64,000 bases of DNA from Vanilla planifolia (lineage: Eukaryota > Streptophyta > Magnoliopsida > Asparagales > Orchidaceae): contig CM043875.1 of assembly GCA_023846275.1 (NCBI GenBank), positions 24,842,851 to 24,906,850 of the forward strand, written 5' to 3'. Position numbers and translations under genes: made by a program. Numbering within the stretch: position 1 is the first letter of the stretch; every line of letters starts with the position of its first letter. Below are positions 37,111-50,035 of the stretch, in pieces. The notes below the pieces were generated by a model. That model was not told the DNA's origin, did not search any database, and saw only the letters and a list, made by a program, of their open reading frames with translations.

Positions 37111-40100
37111 GTTATAATACTCAAGACTATTTTTTTCTCAATTTTTCCTCTGCCTCTTATGCAAACTCCTTTCCAAACCTCTTTAAATACCTTTACTTAC
37201 TCTCTTCTTTCCTTTATTAGTTATAACAAAGTGTTACACATCTCAAATTCTCCCAAAAAATTTTTACAAGTCATGGCTATCCTCTTATTTACATTTGTTC
37301 TTATGACTTTTCACATGCTCAATCCTTTAAATACCTCTAAAAAGTATGTTTCTTCATGTGGATGCATTTTCACACTCTAAACTTTCATTTACAAAGGATT
37401 CTCATTGATTAAACTTGCTCCTAAATTAGGTTTCTTAGTCATTTGTTATTTTGAGTTTTAAGATCTGTTGAATTTCTATTAATCGTATAAGTATGATTAC
37501 TTGAATCATACTATACATTTCTTTGATCCTACCTAAATCTGCATTCATTTCATCATATCATATTATTATATTATCACTATTATATTGTATGATAAATTTC
37601 TTTAACCCGTAACCAATGATAGTTGATGCTTATATGTCTTAATAGTATTAATGTGATAAAAGTATTATATTATACAGTCATTTTAGGATATTTTTTTCTT
37701 GAACACTTTCACACTAAACCCACTTCATTTTCTTATAACCCTAATTATATTACACAATATACTTTTGTCATACTATATGATCTAATATTGTATAAATTCT
37801 CTTCTTAGAAATGGTCATACTTAAATGTTTGTTGAGTCATACTTATACTATTAGGTGTTGGACTCTACATTTTATCATACTTGTATATTTATATCATTCA
37901 TATGATATGCTTTTGTATTACTTATCATTGTCTTTCTTTTATGCAATAACATGATGTCATGATCATCTTATATAATCTTAGGCCCGTCTTTATGTGCATT
38001 CGTATCTAGTGTTTTTTCTCGATCGTATCATACGATACCCCCTGGTCATATTGTATAATGAACTGAATCACAGCTTACTACACTATATTGCACTTATATA
38101 TTATTATAGTGGTACTAATATTACTTAATCTCATTTATCAATCTATTTACTTAATTGATTATATTAATTTATTTATCATATGATAATATAATATCATATT
38201 ATACGATACCTTAAAACCTTGAAATATTCTTAAAATTTAAAAAAAATAAAAAAATTAAAATATATTTAGATTAAAATTATTATATATAACTCCTTTCTCC
38301 TTAAAAATATCAATCAATTTTCTAATATCATCTTATTATTTGAATTTATTTAAATTTCTTACCCTTACTTTGAAGATGTTACAATAATATTATGTTATAA
38401 ATGCTTAGTTTGACACAAGCTATGTTTATGTATTAAACTATGCTATTATTATAGTTTTTATGTTAATCCATATCATGTTATATAAGCATAGAATATCTAT
38501 GCTTAGAAGATCTTTTTATAGCCATTAGAAAGCCATTTTAATGTATTAAGTTGATGATAAATTGACATATAAAATAGCAAAATAGGTAACTCAGTTATTC
38601 TAAACAACTCTTAAATATCATAACTTCTTTTAAGCATGTAATTATTTTTACCTCTGAGAATTACTTCTTTTACACTTTAGTTTATGCTTAACATTTTCTA
38701 TATAAAAGGCTCATGGTAAAGTCTTTTAATGTGATGATTTTTTCTTAAAAAAATTCATATGAATAGCCATGACAATGCACTATTTTTAAGATAAGCACTA
38801 ATAATCAATTGAAATTTATATTAACTTTGATTTAGATTGATTTTGGTTAAAAAACCTTAACCAAGCTTAAGTCAATAATGAATTGAATGTCAAATATCTA
38901 AAACTTGGATTGGTTCTTTTTTAGTATTTTGATGATATTAAAATTATTCATTGCATTTTAAGGGTCTGTTTTTGTGGATATTTCAAATTAGATTAGATAA
39001 AGTGGATTTTAAGCAAGATAAGTTGAAGTTTGATTTGTACTCTTATAAGAATCTTGAAAGTAGGAATATTAATGTGGCATCCATCATATATATTTTTAAT
39101 TCTTTTTAAGACTTAGACTATTAAAATCTATAATTTTTTCTTATGACATAATTGGGGTAACATTGCATTGTACAATCACTCATATACTTTCTTATTAAAT
39201 CATATCTTATGTGATTAATATCCTTAGAACTGTATTAGAGCATTGGTAATATTATTACATGTTCTATGTCCAACTTAGGTCTCAAGATAATAAAATCATG
39301 CATAAAACATGCTTAAATTATGTTATCTTATTCACTGCTTAATTATCGTATAGTTTGATGATCAATATCATGCTTATACAATTACTATCTAGCTTATAGT
39401 TATAAGTAAAGTTTAAATTTGTGTCGACAATATACAAGAATGATGTTTTCGTCATACAAGTTCAATCATCACATTAACTTAGGTTGAGTGCACAAATTTG
39501 GTTGTATAAGGGATTGGTCTTGTATGCACGTTTATTTCTGTAAGGGTTAAGTTTTCACTTGCATCGCATGTGTATGAAGATTGCTTCATACAAGTATACA
39601 CCTTATTTTTCATTAAGGTATATTATTTTTATAAGCCTAGTGCTGGTCAGATATGTATGATTATTATATCATACTAGTACGATCTCATATGGTTATCGTT
39701 AGTTTAATTGATGTTAAAAAGTTCTTATATGATCACCAAGATATGTTTTGTGTATTTAAAAAACTTTCATGTCATATAATACAAAGTATTGTAATTGTAT
39801 ATTTCAATCCAACTCATAGTTATTATTAATGACTTAGAATATTAATGCACTTATTATATCATACAAATATGATACTTATATTGCACGAGTATGTGAATTG
39901 ATATAATAAATGTCATTCAATATACATAGATATCTATTTATTGGTCTTATGTTATTTATTATTAATTAATACACTCAAAACAAAAATAGTTACGCTTGTA
40001 TCATATAACTACAATAGCTTTATCATATCAATATAATAAACATTTAATAAAATTAAACTTTGAATTAACTATACTATCATACAATAATGTTTTATGTGTT

Positions 40101-41611
40101 GCATTTGTACAATTCAATCTAACATAACACAGAACATAAATCAATTTAAAATTACCATATTATTGTGATAATATTATCATATATATACAATTGATCTTAA
40201 TAGAGAGTTCATTTGATAGAGTATATATCATATTATGATGTTCTGAGTAAATGTATAATATATTTAATAGAGAATATTTTTCCTTTTTGTTCTAGTATGA
40301 TATGCATGATCCTTTAATATAATATATTTGAAACCTTATGTGCTATTCTTTAAATTGTTGTTGTATAGTATGTGGACTGTCTCAGACTTATACAATACAC
40401 TATTTTAAATCAGTTGGTACTAATTATATCATTAGATGATCATGATGATATTGATATTTTTTTAATCACCCTAATATGATGTTTCCAATATACTAATGCG
40501 ATCTAAATCTAAAATACGTAATAACTAACATTCATTTTTCAAGAAAACAAACAAAGTCTTTAAACCTATTGAAATTGTTTATAATCATTTTAGGGTATAT
40601 AAACAGAAAGGTTATCGACTTAGAAATGGTTAATGGTTCTATTGTTACATCTACATAAGAAAAGTTTTTGAAGTTTAATTTGCAAGTAGTTACTCGACAC
40701 TTTGTTGGATTTTCTGCTTTGCAACATTCTCATCATGTCACATCTTTATCTACAAATCTTTAAGATGGTTTTTTGTCACAATTATTCTATATTTTGTGCA
40801 ACTTTGGTGTTATTTGGTTATAAGTTTATTGTAAGAATATTTATTGTTATTACTTTTGTAAATCTTGTCATTTTTTGCTGGTAGTTCTTGCTGTGTTGTT
40901 ATGGTTTGCTTATTGTTACAAATTCAGTATAACTTGTGTTTAATTAGTTTTATCAAGTGTTATGAGAGTTTTGTAGTTTACCCATTACGAGTTGGGCAAA
41001 AAAACATTTGACTTAAGAAAAGCTTTGTTGGTTTAACTAAAGGTAGATATAGATAAATATTTTTATTGAACTACTTGATACCATTATACATCTTTTCATT
41101 TGTTAATGTCAATTTTACTTGATTTTTATTTATCAAATAATTTGAAATTTAAAGAAAAGTTTTTTTTAATAAACAAGAGTTATTAAATTATTTCTAAATT
41201 ACATTATTTTTTTTATTAAACACCTTTAAAATTAACCCTATTTATCCCCTTCCCCCTCTCATGATTGGGGTATGACTTTTAATTCCAAACATAAAATCAA
41301 TCATGAGCTAAGATTAAAATTTAATAGTAGAAATATTGACATGTATTTTTGTACCTATGGTTTATCCAAAGTAATTACATATTTAATAATGTTAAATTGT
41401 GCTTTTAAGAAATTTTCAAATACTAATTTCAAATATAGTGGAAATTGATTTTCTCGCTAATTTGAATGCAATTTAGGAAATGTAATTTTTTTGTACTTTT
41501 TATTTTCGAGTTGATTTTACTAATTTTGAAATCGCCCATGGAATTGTGCTCACAAGCTATTTTTCTACAATACAAAATATTATCATATATTTATGTTGCA
41601 ACATAATGCCT
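37111..41611. other. AT-rich intergenic DNA with recurring ATCATAC/CATATGATA words
   Basis: No gene recognised. Between about 37550 and 40400 words such as CATATGATA, ATCATACGATACC, TTGTATGATA and their complements recur far apart in otherwise plain AT-rich sequence. No regular period is visible. A possible LTR-like TATA (GGGTATATAAACAG) lies near 40592. Confidence 0.35.
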
Positions 41612-41642
41612 GTATATATATATATATATATATATACATATA

Positions 41643-41680
<38 letters not shown>
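41612..41680. repeat. (TA)n microsatellite
   Basis: Two long TA runs separated by ACATATATATATG-type interruptions, about 350-420 bases upstream of the PWWP gene start. Confidence 0.9.
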
Positions 41681-41683
<3 letters not shown>

Positions 41684-42028
41684 ACAAAAATAATAAATTA
41701 ATACTTGACACCTGAACTCGTACGTGCAATAATGCAATTGGTTACTTTGATTAATATGGCGCGAGCCCGGTCCAATCCCTTGAGACTCCATAAATTTACC
41801 TAATCGCCATTAAAGATGATTGGCAACAAGCACTACGTAAATGGCGACAACTAAGATGTCGTATTCTAGGGTTCAAATCCCTGAGAAGAGAATAGAAGAG
41901 AAATATTATCCCAGTCTCGATAGTCTCCGCTCAAGAAACTCTTCTAAAGCTCGTTTCTTGACTTTGATTTCTGCCAAGGTGAAGAATTTCTTCCAAGGAG
42001 AAGAACGCGGCAAGTAATTCAACTTACG

Positions 42029-44608
42029 ATGGGGTGAGTTCTTCTGCTCTTGTTCATCTCCCGTCTAATTTGTCCGACAGTTTTCAATACGATTTAACGA
42101 AATTTGAATTCAATCTAATGGCTTAAAGTCGTCTGTTGATGCTTATCACCCTAAGAGCTTTTCGGAAGTTGCAGGTTTTATCAAGGCAGTAAATTCGCAT
42201 ATTGTCAATAATTTGTGTAGCGGGTAAAGGGGAAATATTTTTTTTTTTGTGTGCCTTAGATTATGATATCTGATTTTTGGAGAAAGTGATTTGGACTCAA
42301 AAACGGAAGCTTGGCTTCATTAAAGCGATAATAAAAAGCCTTCCATGAAATCACTATTTAAGGTTGATAATTATCTGTTTGATGATTTGCTACAGTCCTC
42401 CATGCTTGGTGTGTTTGCGATAAGGATCATTTTCCATTTTATTGGAGAGTTTACTTTTCTTTGTTTTCAAGCTTGTTTATGATGCAACTCAGGTTTAGAG
42501 GAATCGATGGATGTAAGGTTGGGGATTTTGTGTGGGGAAAGATCAATGGACAATTATGGTGGCCTGGGCAGATCTGTGACCCATTGGATGCATCGGAGGA
42601 ATTGAGGAACTCACTAAAATCTGACAACAATGTTCTTGTGTTTTATTTTGGTGGATTGACCCTTGAATGGTGTGAGCCTTATCTATTGAAGCCCTTTAAT
42701 GAGGAGTTTGAACAGATGCTGGAGCACAATAGCTCCCAGAGTTTTATCGCTGCTGTGAAGGATGCTATGCATGAAATGGAAAGGTGTTTGAGATCGGATA
42801 TGACATGTTGTTGTGTTCCAGCTGAGGACATAGCTAGATTAAGGATTGGCAATAAGAATGGCCTAGGAAAAGCTTCCATTCCCAATTATTCTCCTGCAGA
42901 GTTCCTTGAGCACCTTTGGAATGTTGCTCGGGATGTCACCATTGCTGATATTCTTGAAGTTACCAAGCTGAGGAGCTGGGCTGCTTCATTCTATCTTAGA
43001 AATGGATGCTTTGTTAAAATGATCGAAGATTTATTTGATGAAAAACAATCTGATCTCAATGCTTCATGTGGAGATCCAGTAAAGGACAAGCCTGGACAAG
43101 AATGCCAGATCCCTGGTGGTGGGATAGTTAAACGGCCTCCAATTTCTGAGGAGGAACCCTCCAGGAAGAAACGAAGCATGGTTGAAATCATTGGGTTGTC
43201 TGATCCAAAGTTGGTACAGCATGGTGTGGAAGGAGACAAAGACAGGGAAATTGATGCTGAAGTCATTGAACCTATAAAACCAGGTTTATACATAGCTCAA
43301 AAGAGAAGGAAGAAGGAAAAAGAAATTGAAAAGGTCCTCAATGATGATGTAAATAAAGTTATATTTGAAGAAGAGAATGCTGCAACAAGGCGGGAACGGA
43401 AGAAGAGCAAGTATCTCTCACCTCCATATACTAGTGGGTATACCAAGCGCTCAAATTCATTTAAGTTAGAAGACACCGAGGTTTCAGAGAGTGATTCTGA
43501 AAGTTCTCGTCATTTGTACCACAATTTTCCAGCTGATATTGGTAGCCATAAAGCATTCACAAAGAAAGATCACCCAATAACACCTTCATTCTATAATGAG
43601 GCCTCTTCAAATGATCTCCTTGCAAATCTTCTCTTAGTGGCAAGTAATCTTGATCTGAGAACAACCTTCCCAGAAGAGAAATTTAGAGACTTCTTTCTGA
43701 GGCACAGAAACTTTGGGTACTCTGGCATGTTAGATTTCAAAAGTTTATCTGAGGAACACGATGTTTCTGGTACCTTTTTAAACCAACCGCTACACAGTAT
43801 GATCATTGAGTCAAACAATGTTACACCTGAAGAAACTGCCACAAGCGTTCGGAAGAATAGAAGAATATTGAGCAAAGTTCATGCAGCAAAAGAAACTCGG
43901 ATGAGTTCCTGTCCTAGTACACTGAATATGTCAAAAGGCGGATCAGGAAATAAAGGTAAGAGAAGCACCGATGATGTTCTCGCTGCAAGTATGGAGGAAT
44001 TAGATGATATGACAACTATTGGTTTAAAAGAAGGTAAAATAGAGTGCAATGGGACTAACGGTGAATACAAGGCTGAATTGGATCACACAATGTCCACTAG
44101 TTCAATTAAGGACGTCTCTAGGTCAAAGAGGACAAAGCTTGCTGAACATACTGTTGGAAGTTCTCTTGCCCTTCTTTTGACATTTTCTCCTAGCAGCAAC
44201 CTTCCATCAAAAGATGAGCTCCTCTCAGTGTTTGGTAAATATGGGCCCTTGGTAGAGCATGAAACAACATTGTTCAGCGATACTAGTTGTGCCAGAATTG
44301 TTTTTTCAAGGGAAACTGATGCAAAGAAGGCATTAAAGGGTATTAAAAATAGCAAGAATCTTCCCTTTCCGGTTGTTGACTGTCAATCATTTGATTTGCC
44401 ACAATGTACTGGTGTTCCTTCACCTACAGAGAATTCTTCAGATGCAGCACTTGTGTATATAAGTCAAGATCTTCAAAGGATGATACATATGCTCTCACTG
44501 CCTAAAGGTTCAACTAGTCATGTCTTGAAGCCTGAGGTAAGGAATGATCTAATTGATGACATGAAGGGCATACTGAATAAGGTTAATAATTTGATGGCAA
44601 TGTCCTAA
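42029..44608 (+). CDS. PWWP-domain chromatin protein with C-terminal RRM-like fold
   Basis: The PWWP domain is near the N-terminus (VGDFVWGKINGQLWWPGQI, with the aromatic cage region WWPG). These domains bind methylated histone tails and DNA; plant relatives act with MSI/FVE-type proteins on H3K27 methylation. Basic Lys/Arg-rich stretches in the middle look like nuclear localisation signals. Near the C-terminus ALLLTFSPSSNLPSKDEL through ARIVFSRETDAKKALKGI looks like an RRM-type fold, a pairing known in this plant family. Start choice: the open frame reaches back to ATG 42461, but the first residues there (MFSSLFMMQL) look intronic. A better model has a five-base coding exon ATGGG at 42029-42033 with donor GTGAGT, a 459-base intron, and acceptor CTCAG at 42488-42492. 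The coding part resumes at 42493 in the correct phase, giving MGFRGIDGCKVGDFVWGK. The main exon is open to TAA at 44606-44608, about 708 residues in all. An A-rich stretch at 44830-44850 may hold the polyadenylation signal. Confidence 0.88.
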
Positions 44609-45710
44609 TATTTCAACATATTAGGTAAGAATGCTTAATTTTCAAGTTTGGAAAATATATCTTATGTGCTAGTTGCATAAAATGAATTTTGCAGTGCGAT
44701 ATTTATGTACATACTACTTTGTTGTACCATAGAGATGTCAAGACAGGTTGCCATCCCTTGTGGGATATTCAGCTGCATGATGTGGATTAAAAGCTTTGAT
44801 ATGAACTTGTTGTAAGATATGTTGTTCTTACATAAAAAAATAAAAAATTTTGGTATGTCAATTTCTTTTGTTGATTTTATTGTTTGAATAACAGTATCAA
44901 TGTAGCCAAGAACTACTCACTCATCTCTATTAATTTCTTAGCCGAACACTGCTGAAAAAACATTGTTGATTGAGATTTTTGTGGTTTTGTTTGTAATCAA
45001 GGGCAACTTGGATTGTTTAGATATGATAGTGTTTGAACATACATGTCTATATTGTGGGTTCGCACTCATCTTTTGGAGCATTTGGAGGATACACGTCATT
45101 CTGTGCTCATAGAAAAGAATGTTGGTTGTAGGTTCTGGATAATTTAAGAGAATTAATTCTTTGCTATTTCTTAAAGCTTCCTACCTCTTTCATCACTACT
45201 AAAAACTTTTGAGATTGCTTTCATATTGTTTGCGACTCTTTTCTTTTGGTGATGAAATGTTTCTCAGCCAAAACAGCAAATGATTTGAGATTGTCTCAGT
45301 TGTTTGCTTCATGATCTGCGTAATGGTGCCGTGTAGGAACATATAAATACTTAAAACTCTGGCCCAATCTGCAGTTCTAGGAGACGGTATTTCTTTCATG
45401 AAAAACAATTCCTTGTCAACTGAAGGCTTTTCATACCGCATGAAGATTCCTAACCTGTTATGAACTCTTTAACATTTTGCCTTTTCAACTTTTCCCGCAA
45501 GCTGAAGTTCCTTTAACTCTCCAACCTTTGGCGTAGGTTTAAGAGGATAAAAGCCCCGACTTACAACATAGAATCCATGAGAGTTTCCTTTGTTCATACT
45601 CCAAGCACATTGCAGTACATGAATAATCTTTTCCCTCCTAGTTTTGCCATGTTTCTCTTCTTTGTTTCGTTGTCATCAACACCTTGTAGTTGAGAGAGAG
45701 ACAGAGAGAT
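44609..45710. other. 3' UTR of the PWWP gene and promoter of the small membrane protein gene
   Basis: No further gene is supported. The - strand frame 45199-45441 lacks recognisable similarity. The last 20 bases before 45711 are a GA-rich leader (GAGAGAGAGACAGAGAG), common in plant 5' UTRs. Confidence 0.45.
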
Positions 45711-45977
45711 ATGAGTACAGCCCAGCTTACCCTGGTGGTGTACCCAAACACAACCTCGGCAAGGCCATCAAGCTCTAGTGAGAACGGGTCATTTGGGCCA
45801 TTGATTGCGGTTGTTTCTGTGATCCTTGTTCTAACCATTGCAGCCTGCATCATTGGCCATTTCTGTGCTCGAAGGTACCTTCGACCGAGGCCTCGGAGGG
45901 ACCATGCAGCCTTCTATTCCAAAGAAGATGTCGAGGGCTTACCGGCGAGTGGCCCTCCGATGGCTGTGGGAACCTGA
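45711..45977 (+). CDS. Small single-pass membrane protein, unknown function
   Basis: An 88-codon intact frame from ATG 45711 to TGA. It is Ser/Thr-rich at the N-terminus (residues 1-26), then has one hydrophobic helix (about residues 28-49, LIAVVSVILVLTIAACIIGH), then a basic Arg-rich stretch (CARRYLRPRPRRDH), then a short acidic tail ending in PPMAVGT. The charge pattern suggests N-out, C-in. There is no cleavable signal peptide. Base composition is GC-rich like a coding exon and unlike the flanks. It lies 1.1 kb downstream of the PWWP gene on the same strand with its own GA-rich leader, so it is a separate transcript. I do not recognise a named family. Confidence 0.72.
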   Translation: MSTAQLTLVVYPNTTSARPSSSSENGSFGPLIAVVSVILVLTIAACIIGHFCARRYLRPRPRRDHAAFYSKEDVEGLPASGPPMAVGT

Positions 45978-47964
45978 AGGTCTTAGGGAGCATGATGCTG
46001 GTTAAGGTTCTGGTAAACATAAATGCATTGAAAATTGAAGCTTCAATGTTTTGAATCAGTGAAACAGCAACACATAAAGGTTATACATAAAGAAATAAAA
46101 TTGAAATAATGTTATTTTGTTTTCTGTCACCGTTTGAGGAGATGCATATTTCAGTATGTGTTCTATCTTGTCTCTGCTCTGCAGCTATTTTGTTGTGTTC
46201 TCCGAATGCATTGTAATGTGTACGCCAAACCCATGCAAGCATTTGTCTACTTGTGTTCTTTTGGGTGGTTTGCTCTTCTTTGCTAGTGTTTTGAAACATT
46301 CTTGTTTGAGACGGTGGATGAACATTTGCATATTGATGCGTTCACAGAGAAAAATAATATTTATTATCTTGTGTTTTATATAATAATAAAATCGATTTCT
46401 TAAATTTTACATAACTTCTTGGGTATGTAATTATTATGGAAAATATAAAATATTTTATGGTTATTCTGGGAACAAATTCTATGTTTAAAAATACAGCTAA
46501 GTACCTTGTTGAATGGTGGATGATCATTATTTGAACATTCAAAACAAAAATGGTTCACTGAAATGAGCAAAACTGGATTAAGGGAAAAGCTTGTTGTGAA
46601 GAGGATGCGGTAATGAAAATGGGAGTCTACGATCTACGATTGAGAAGTATTGAAGAGATGATCAAGATTATTTATTGAATAGTGGATGGTTAAGATTTGC
46701 TAATATACTTAAAAATTTTTCCCCTATTTGACTTTTATGAACCTCTAGTTTTTGGATAAACGTTTCATTTTGTCATGGATTTAGTAATTTCTAATTTTTT
46801 ATTTGTATGCATTATATGTATAACTTAAGCTATATTTGTAATGTACATTTCTATTAATGCTGTTGGACTATTAATATTATGGTGAACATTGTGTTGCAAG
46901 GTTTTGCAAATGGTTTGTTTAATTTTACTTGCTTAATGGTTAATTGTTTAGGATCGTTTCTTTACTCTTTTTGAAGGAGATTTGTATTTTTCAAGGGCTT
47001 AAAAACTACGTAATTAGGCATGACATATCATTCTTGATATAGAAGTGATTGGAGAAGTGAATTGAAGATATTTCAAGTGAATTGGATGTGTTCTTAGTGT
47101 TTCCTCCCATTAGGGTCTTGGTCATCAAAATTTTTTTAGATTCATAATGTTATTTATTAATAACATATGAACCAAAGATGACTGACAATGATCGTCATGC
47201 AAAGTTTCATATAAATAAATTATCAGACAACAAGTGACTCCAAGTAAGTTTTTATGTAGAGGGGCATAACCATAAACAACTTACTTTAGAAAGGGTAGAA
47301 AAATTCTAAATATATATATAATATCGTGATTTTAAGATATCTAAAGTTTTTTTGAGATAAAACCTATTTAGATAGCATGGGATGGCCAAATAAAGATAAT
47401 TATAACATCTCAAAGTTTATTGTGTAACATATTATAAATCTTAAGATTAAATTAATTTGATGATAAATATAGGTATTATAGTATAATGGAGTTAAGTTTT
47501 TAAAATTTAGTATTTATTGATTAAAATATTAGTATTTTAATATTATCTTGGGAAGTGTTGCATTTTAAATAAAGTAAAAAAAATTAATTTAAATATATCA
47601 TTATAAAGATCTTATTAAGAGGAATCTAATAATGATAAATTTGTAATTTTTTCTTTAAGTACATTATTAATTTTAAAATAAATTATAGATTTTATTTATA
47701 AATTTTTAAGAACGAAATAATAAATTTACAACTTGAGTTTATTACCATAATAAGGATGAAAATAAATAGAAATTTTAGTTACATGAGGTGTTTGACTCAT
47801 GTTGTGAGAGAACAAGCTAAAGGAAGAGAGAAAATAGTAGAGAAAAAGAGAAAAAAAGAAAAAGAGAAGAAAGAAAGAGAAAGTTGTCAAGTTAGGACAA
47901 AGAGTAAGAGTCACTAAATAAAGAGATAAGAGTGTGTAGTCATTGTTGGAATCAAAAGAGGAGA
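45978..47964. other. 3' UTR and AT-rich intergenic DNA
   Basis: The few hundred bases after the stop codon are less AT-rich and probably the 3' UTR of the small gene. Beyond about 46400 nothing is recognisable. Confidence 0.4.
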
Positions 47965-48480
47965 TGTGACATCTTGGTTTTAATATGTTGAGGTATTGTC
48001 TCATTGGGTGGCACCATCTTATTTAAGTAGGTTTTTCTTTTAAATGGTGTCTCGATATTTTAAGACTATGACATCTTATATGAATACTAAAATCATTCTC
48101 TCAGTAGCTAATATGAGATAATTTATTTATTTAGTCTTCTCCTTAAAAATCTGTTAGAATTGTGCCTCTGTCTGGTGATTTCTTTATTAGGATATTACCA
48201 AGTTTTCATGTCTTACCTTATTTGGTCCCAGATATCATAGGCTCATCAGTATTTGTTTCTTTTATCTTTGAATCACATTGAATTAGTAGAGGGTCTACTC
48301 TGATACCAAATGTGATATCTTGGTCTAATTATATCGAGATATTCTCCTCTTAAGTCGCCCTATCTCTATTAAAGTGGGTTTTGTTTTCAAAAGATGTCTT
48401 AGCATCTTGAGACTATAGCATCTTATATAAATATCAAAATCATTTTTTTAGTAGTTAATGTGAGACAATTTATCCTTACA
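47965..48480 (-). mobile_element. TRIM-like miniature LTR element
   Basis: Two direct copies of about 170 bases lie 346 bases apart: 47965-48134 (TGTGACATCTTGG start) and 48311-48480 (TGTGATATCTTGG start). They share blocks such as GGGTTTTGTTTTCAAAAGATG (second copy), ATCTTGAGACTATAGCATC and AATCATT. Two bases before the second copy is CTCTGATACCA (48298-48308), whose complement TGGTATCAGAG is the exact initiator-Met tRNA primer site. So the element reads on the - strand: right LTR, primer site, about 160 bases of non-coding interior, left LTR. Short LTRs and a non-coding interior are the hallmarks of a TRIM. No matching target duplication is seen at the outer edges. Confidence 0.6.
48298..48308 (-). 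other. Primer-binding site of the TRIM-like element
   Basis: The - strand reads TGGTATCAGAG, a full match to the plant initiator-Met tRNA 3' end region used by many LTR elements, two bases from the LTR edge. Confidence 0.7.
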
Positions 48481-49830
48481 CTATTTTACCTAGATGCTTG
48501 TTAGGAGCCATTTATTATCTAGTAATTTTTCTCTTGAGACATCATTTGACGTTCACTTACTCTCATTAGTCATAGGTGTCAAAGGTGAGAGATTGTTAAA
48601 AGAATTGTTGTAGAGAGAGAAAACAAAAGAAAGAGTAAGCTAAGAGGAAGAGATAAGAAAGTTTTGGTTCCTTTTCATGATTTAATTGGTTGTAAAAAAT
48701 GATAGTTTTTCAATGTTTCATTCTCATTTGGTGAGGGAACATGTTGTATATTAGGTCCAACATATGGTATGTTTAAGGTTAAGTCAGTTTAAAAAGATCA
48801 GTTGTTTAAGGTCCATTAGAGTTAATATATGATGTTTTGAATTAAACTGTATATTAGCCTAACTTGTAGTACGTAACCTGTAAGATGGTAAAGGTTGAGT
48901 ATTGTCTGATTGAAAGAGTGTATGATATATTTGATTTGTGTACCTTATGTAGAACCAATGTACGATTTGACAAGTAGTGAAGGTAATTGAGATAAGATAT
49001 TATTGAGTTGAGTTGAATGAGCTATATAGAATATACAATATGATAGGTTCATTGTATGATATATCAGGTTAAAGATCAATAAAATTAAAGGAAAAAAATA
49101 TCATTGGGTGATCAGATGGAGTTAGGAAGAAAATTCATTAAGATGCATTAATTGTATGATACATTAAGTTAAGAGGTAATAATGGTTAAGACAAGGTTTT
49201 GGAACATATTATATAGCTGACCCAACACATGGTACTTCATAAAGTATTTGTGTAGAACATATAATACATTAGAATTAAGTATAATACATTGGTAATGTAG
49301 CAAAAATGAAAAATAAATAGGATACTTTTAGTGTTATATAATTATAATGGGTGTGTTATATATACTTTAAAAAGAATTATTTTGTAATTCATATGCATAC
49401 ATAATATTTATAAAAAATTAAGAGAAAACAAATTGGATAAGAAATTTTATTTTTAATTTAAGTAGGTAAATCTTATAATTATGATATAAATATACTGGTA
49501 AATTAAGTATAATATATTTCTTAATTTAGATATTTTAATATATTAATTATTATCTATTTTACTCTATTACATGCATAATTATTTTAGCATTGATCTTATG
49601 TTATTGGCACGTGATTTCATATTTTCATGACATATTCTACTCATATGGTTTGTATAATAATAAAGATATATAATGTGATTATTCATATAAAATGAAAAGT
49701 TGGTTATATTGAAAAAGAAATGATCTACTTCTTTGGTTTATAGAAGACAAACTAATTTATAACTTGTGCTATGAAAATAAGAAATTGGTTTCTCTTGAGA
49801 CATTATCGTCAACTCGTATGGTTATTTATA
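48481..49830. other. AT-rich intergenic or old LTR sequence, no gene
   Basis: Repeated words such as GTATGATA and AAGGTTAAG recur. The part nearest 49830 may belong to the LTR or leader of the gag remnant that follows. Confidence 0.3.
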
Positions 49831-49833
49831 GAA

Positions 49834-50035
49834 GTCACTTGTATTTGTTGTAGAGTGGCTAAAGTGCAGGTTATGTCATATTTGATTGGATAATGATGCT
49901 ATGATGTAACCTCATAGATAGTCACTAGTATTTTGTGTAGGATGACTAAGTATAATTTGAACGTCATACCTTTATGTATTATTTTATGACTACTTGTATT
50001 TTGTGTAGGGTGGTTAAATATAGGTTTTGAAGCCA
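49834..50035. repeat. Threefold degenerate repeat
   Basis: A word of the form GTCACTTGTATTTTGTGTAG, then GRTGRYTAA, occurs at 49834, 49921 and 49988, each followed by a similar 15-20 bases. Spacing is 87 and 67 bases. It lies upstream of the gag remnant, where an LTR enhancer region could be. Confidence 0.6.

Noticed and set aside
41868-41890. TAGGGTTCAAATCCCTG, which resembles a tRNA T-arm (B box)
   Set aside because: The matching acceptor stem and a credible A box or anticodon arm are not found at the right distance upstream, so there is no tRNA gene.
42461-42492. ATG at 42461 as the start of the PWWP protein
   Set aside because: It lies in the pyrimidine tract and acceptor region. A phase-compatible donor at 42034 after ATGGG gives a more sensible N-terminus. 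It is kept as the alternative.
47726-48004. A 92-codon - strand frame with a Phe/Leu/Ser-rich hydrophobic stretch
   Set aside because: It is the complement of a GA-rich low-complexity run and overlaps the TRIM-like LTR.
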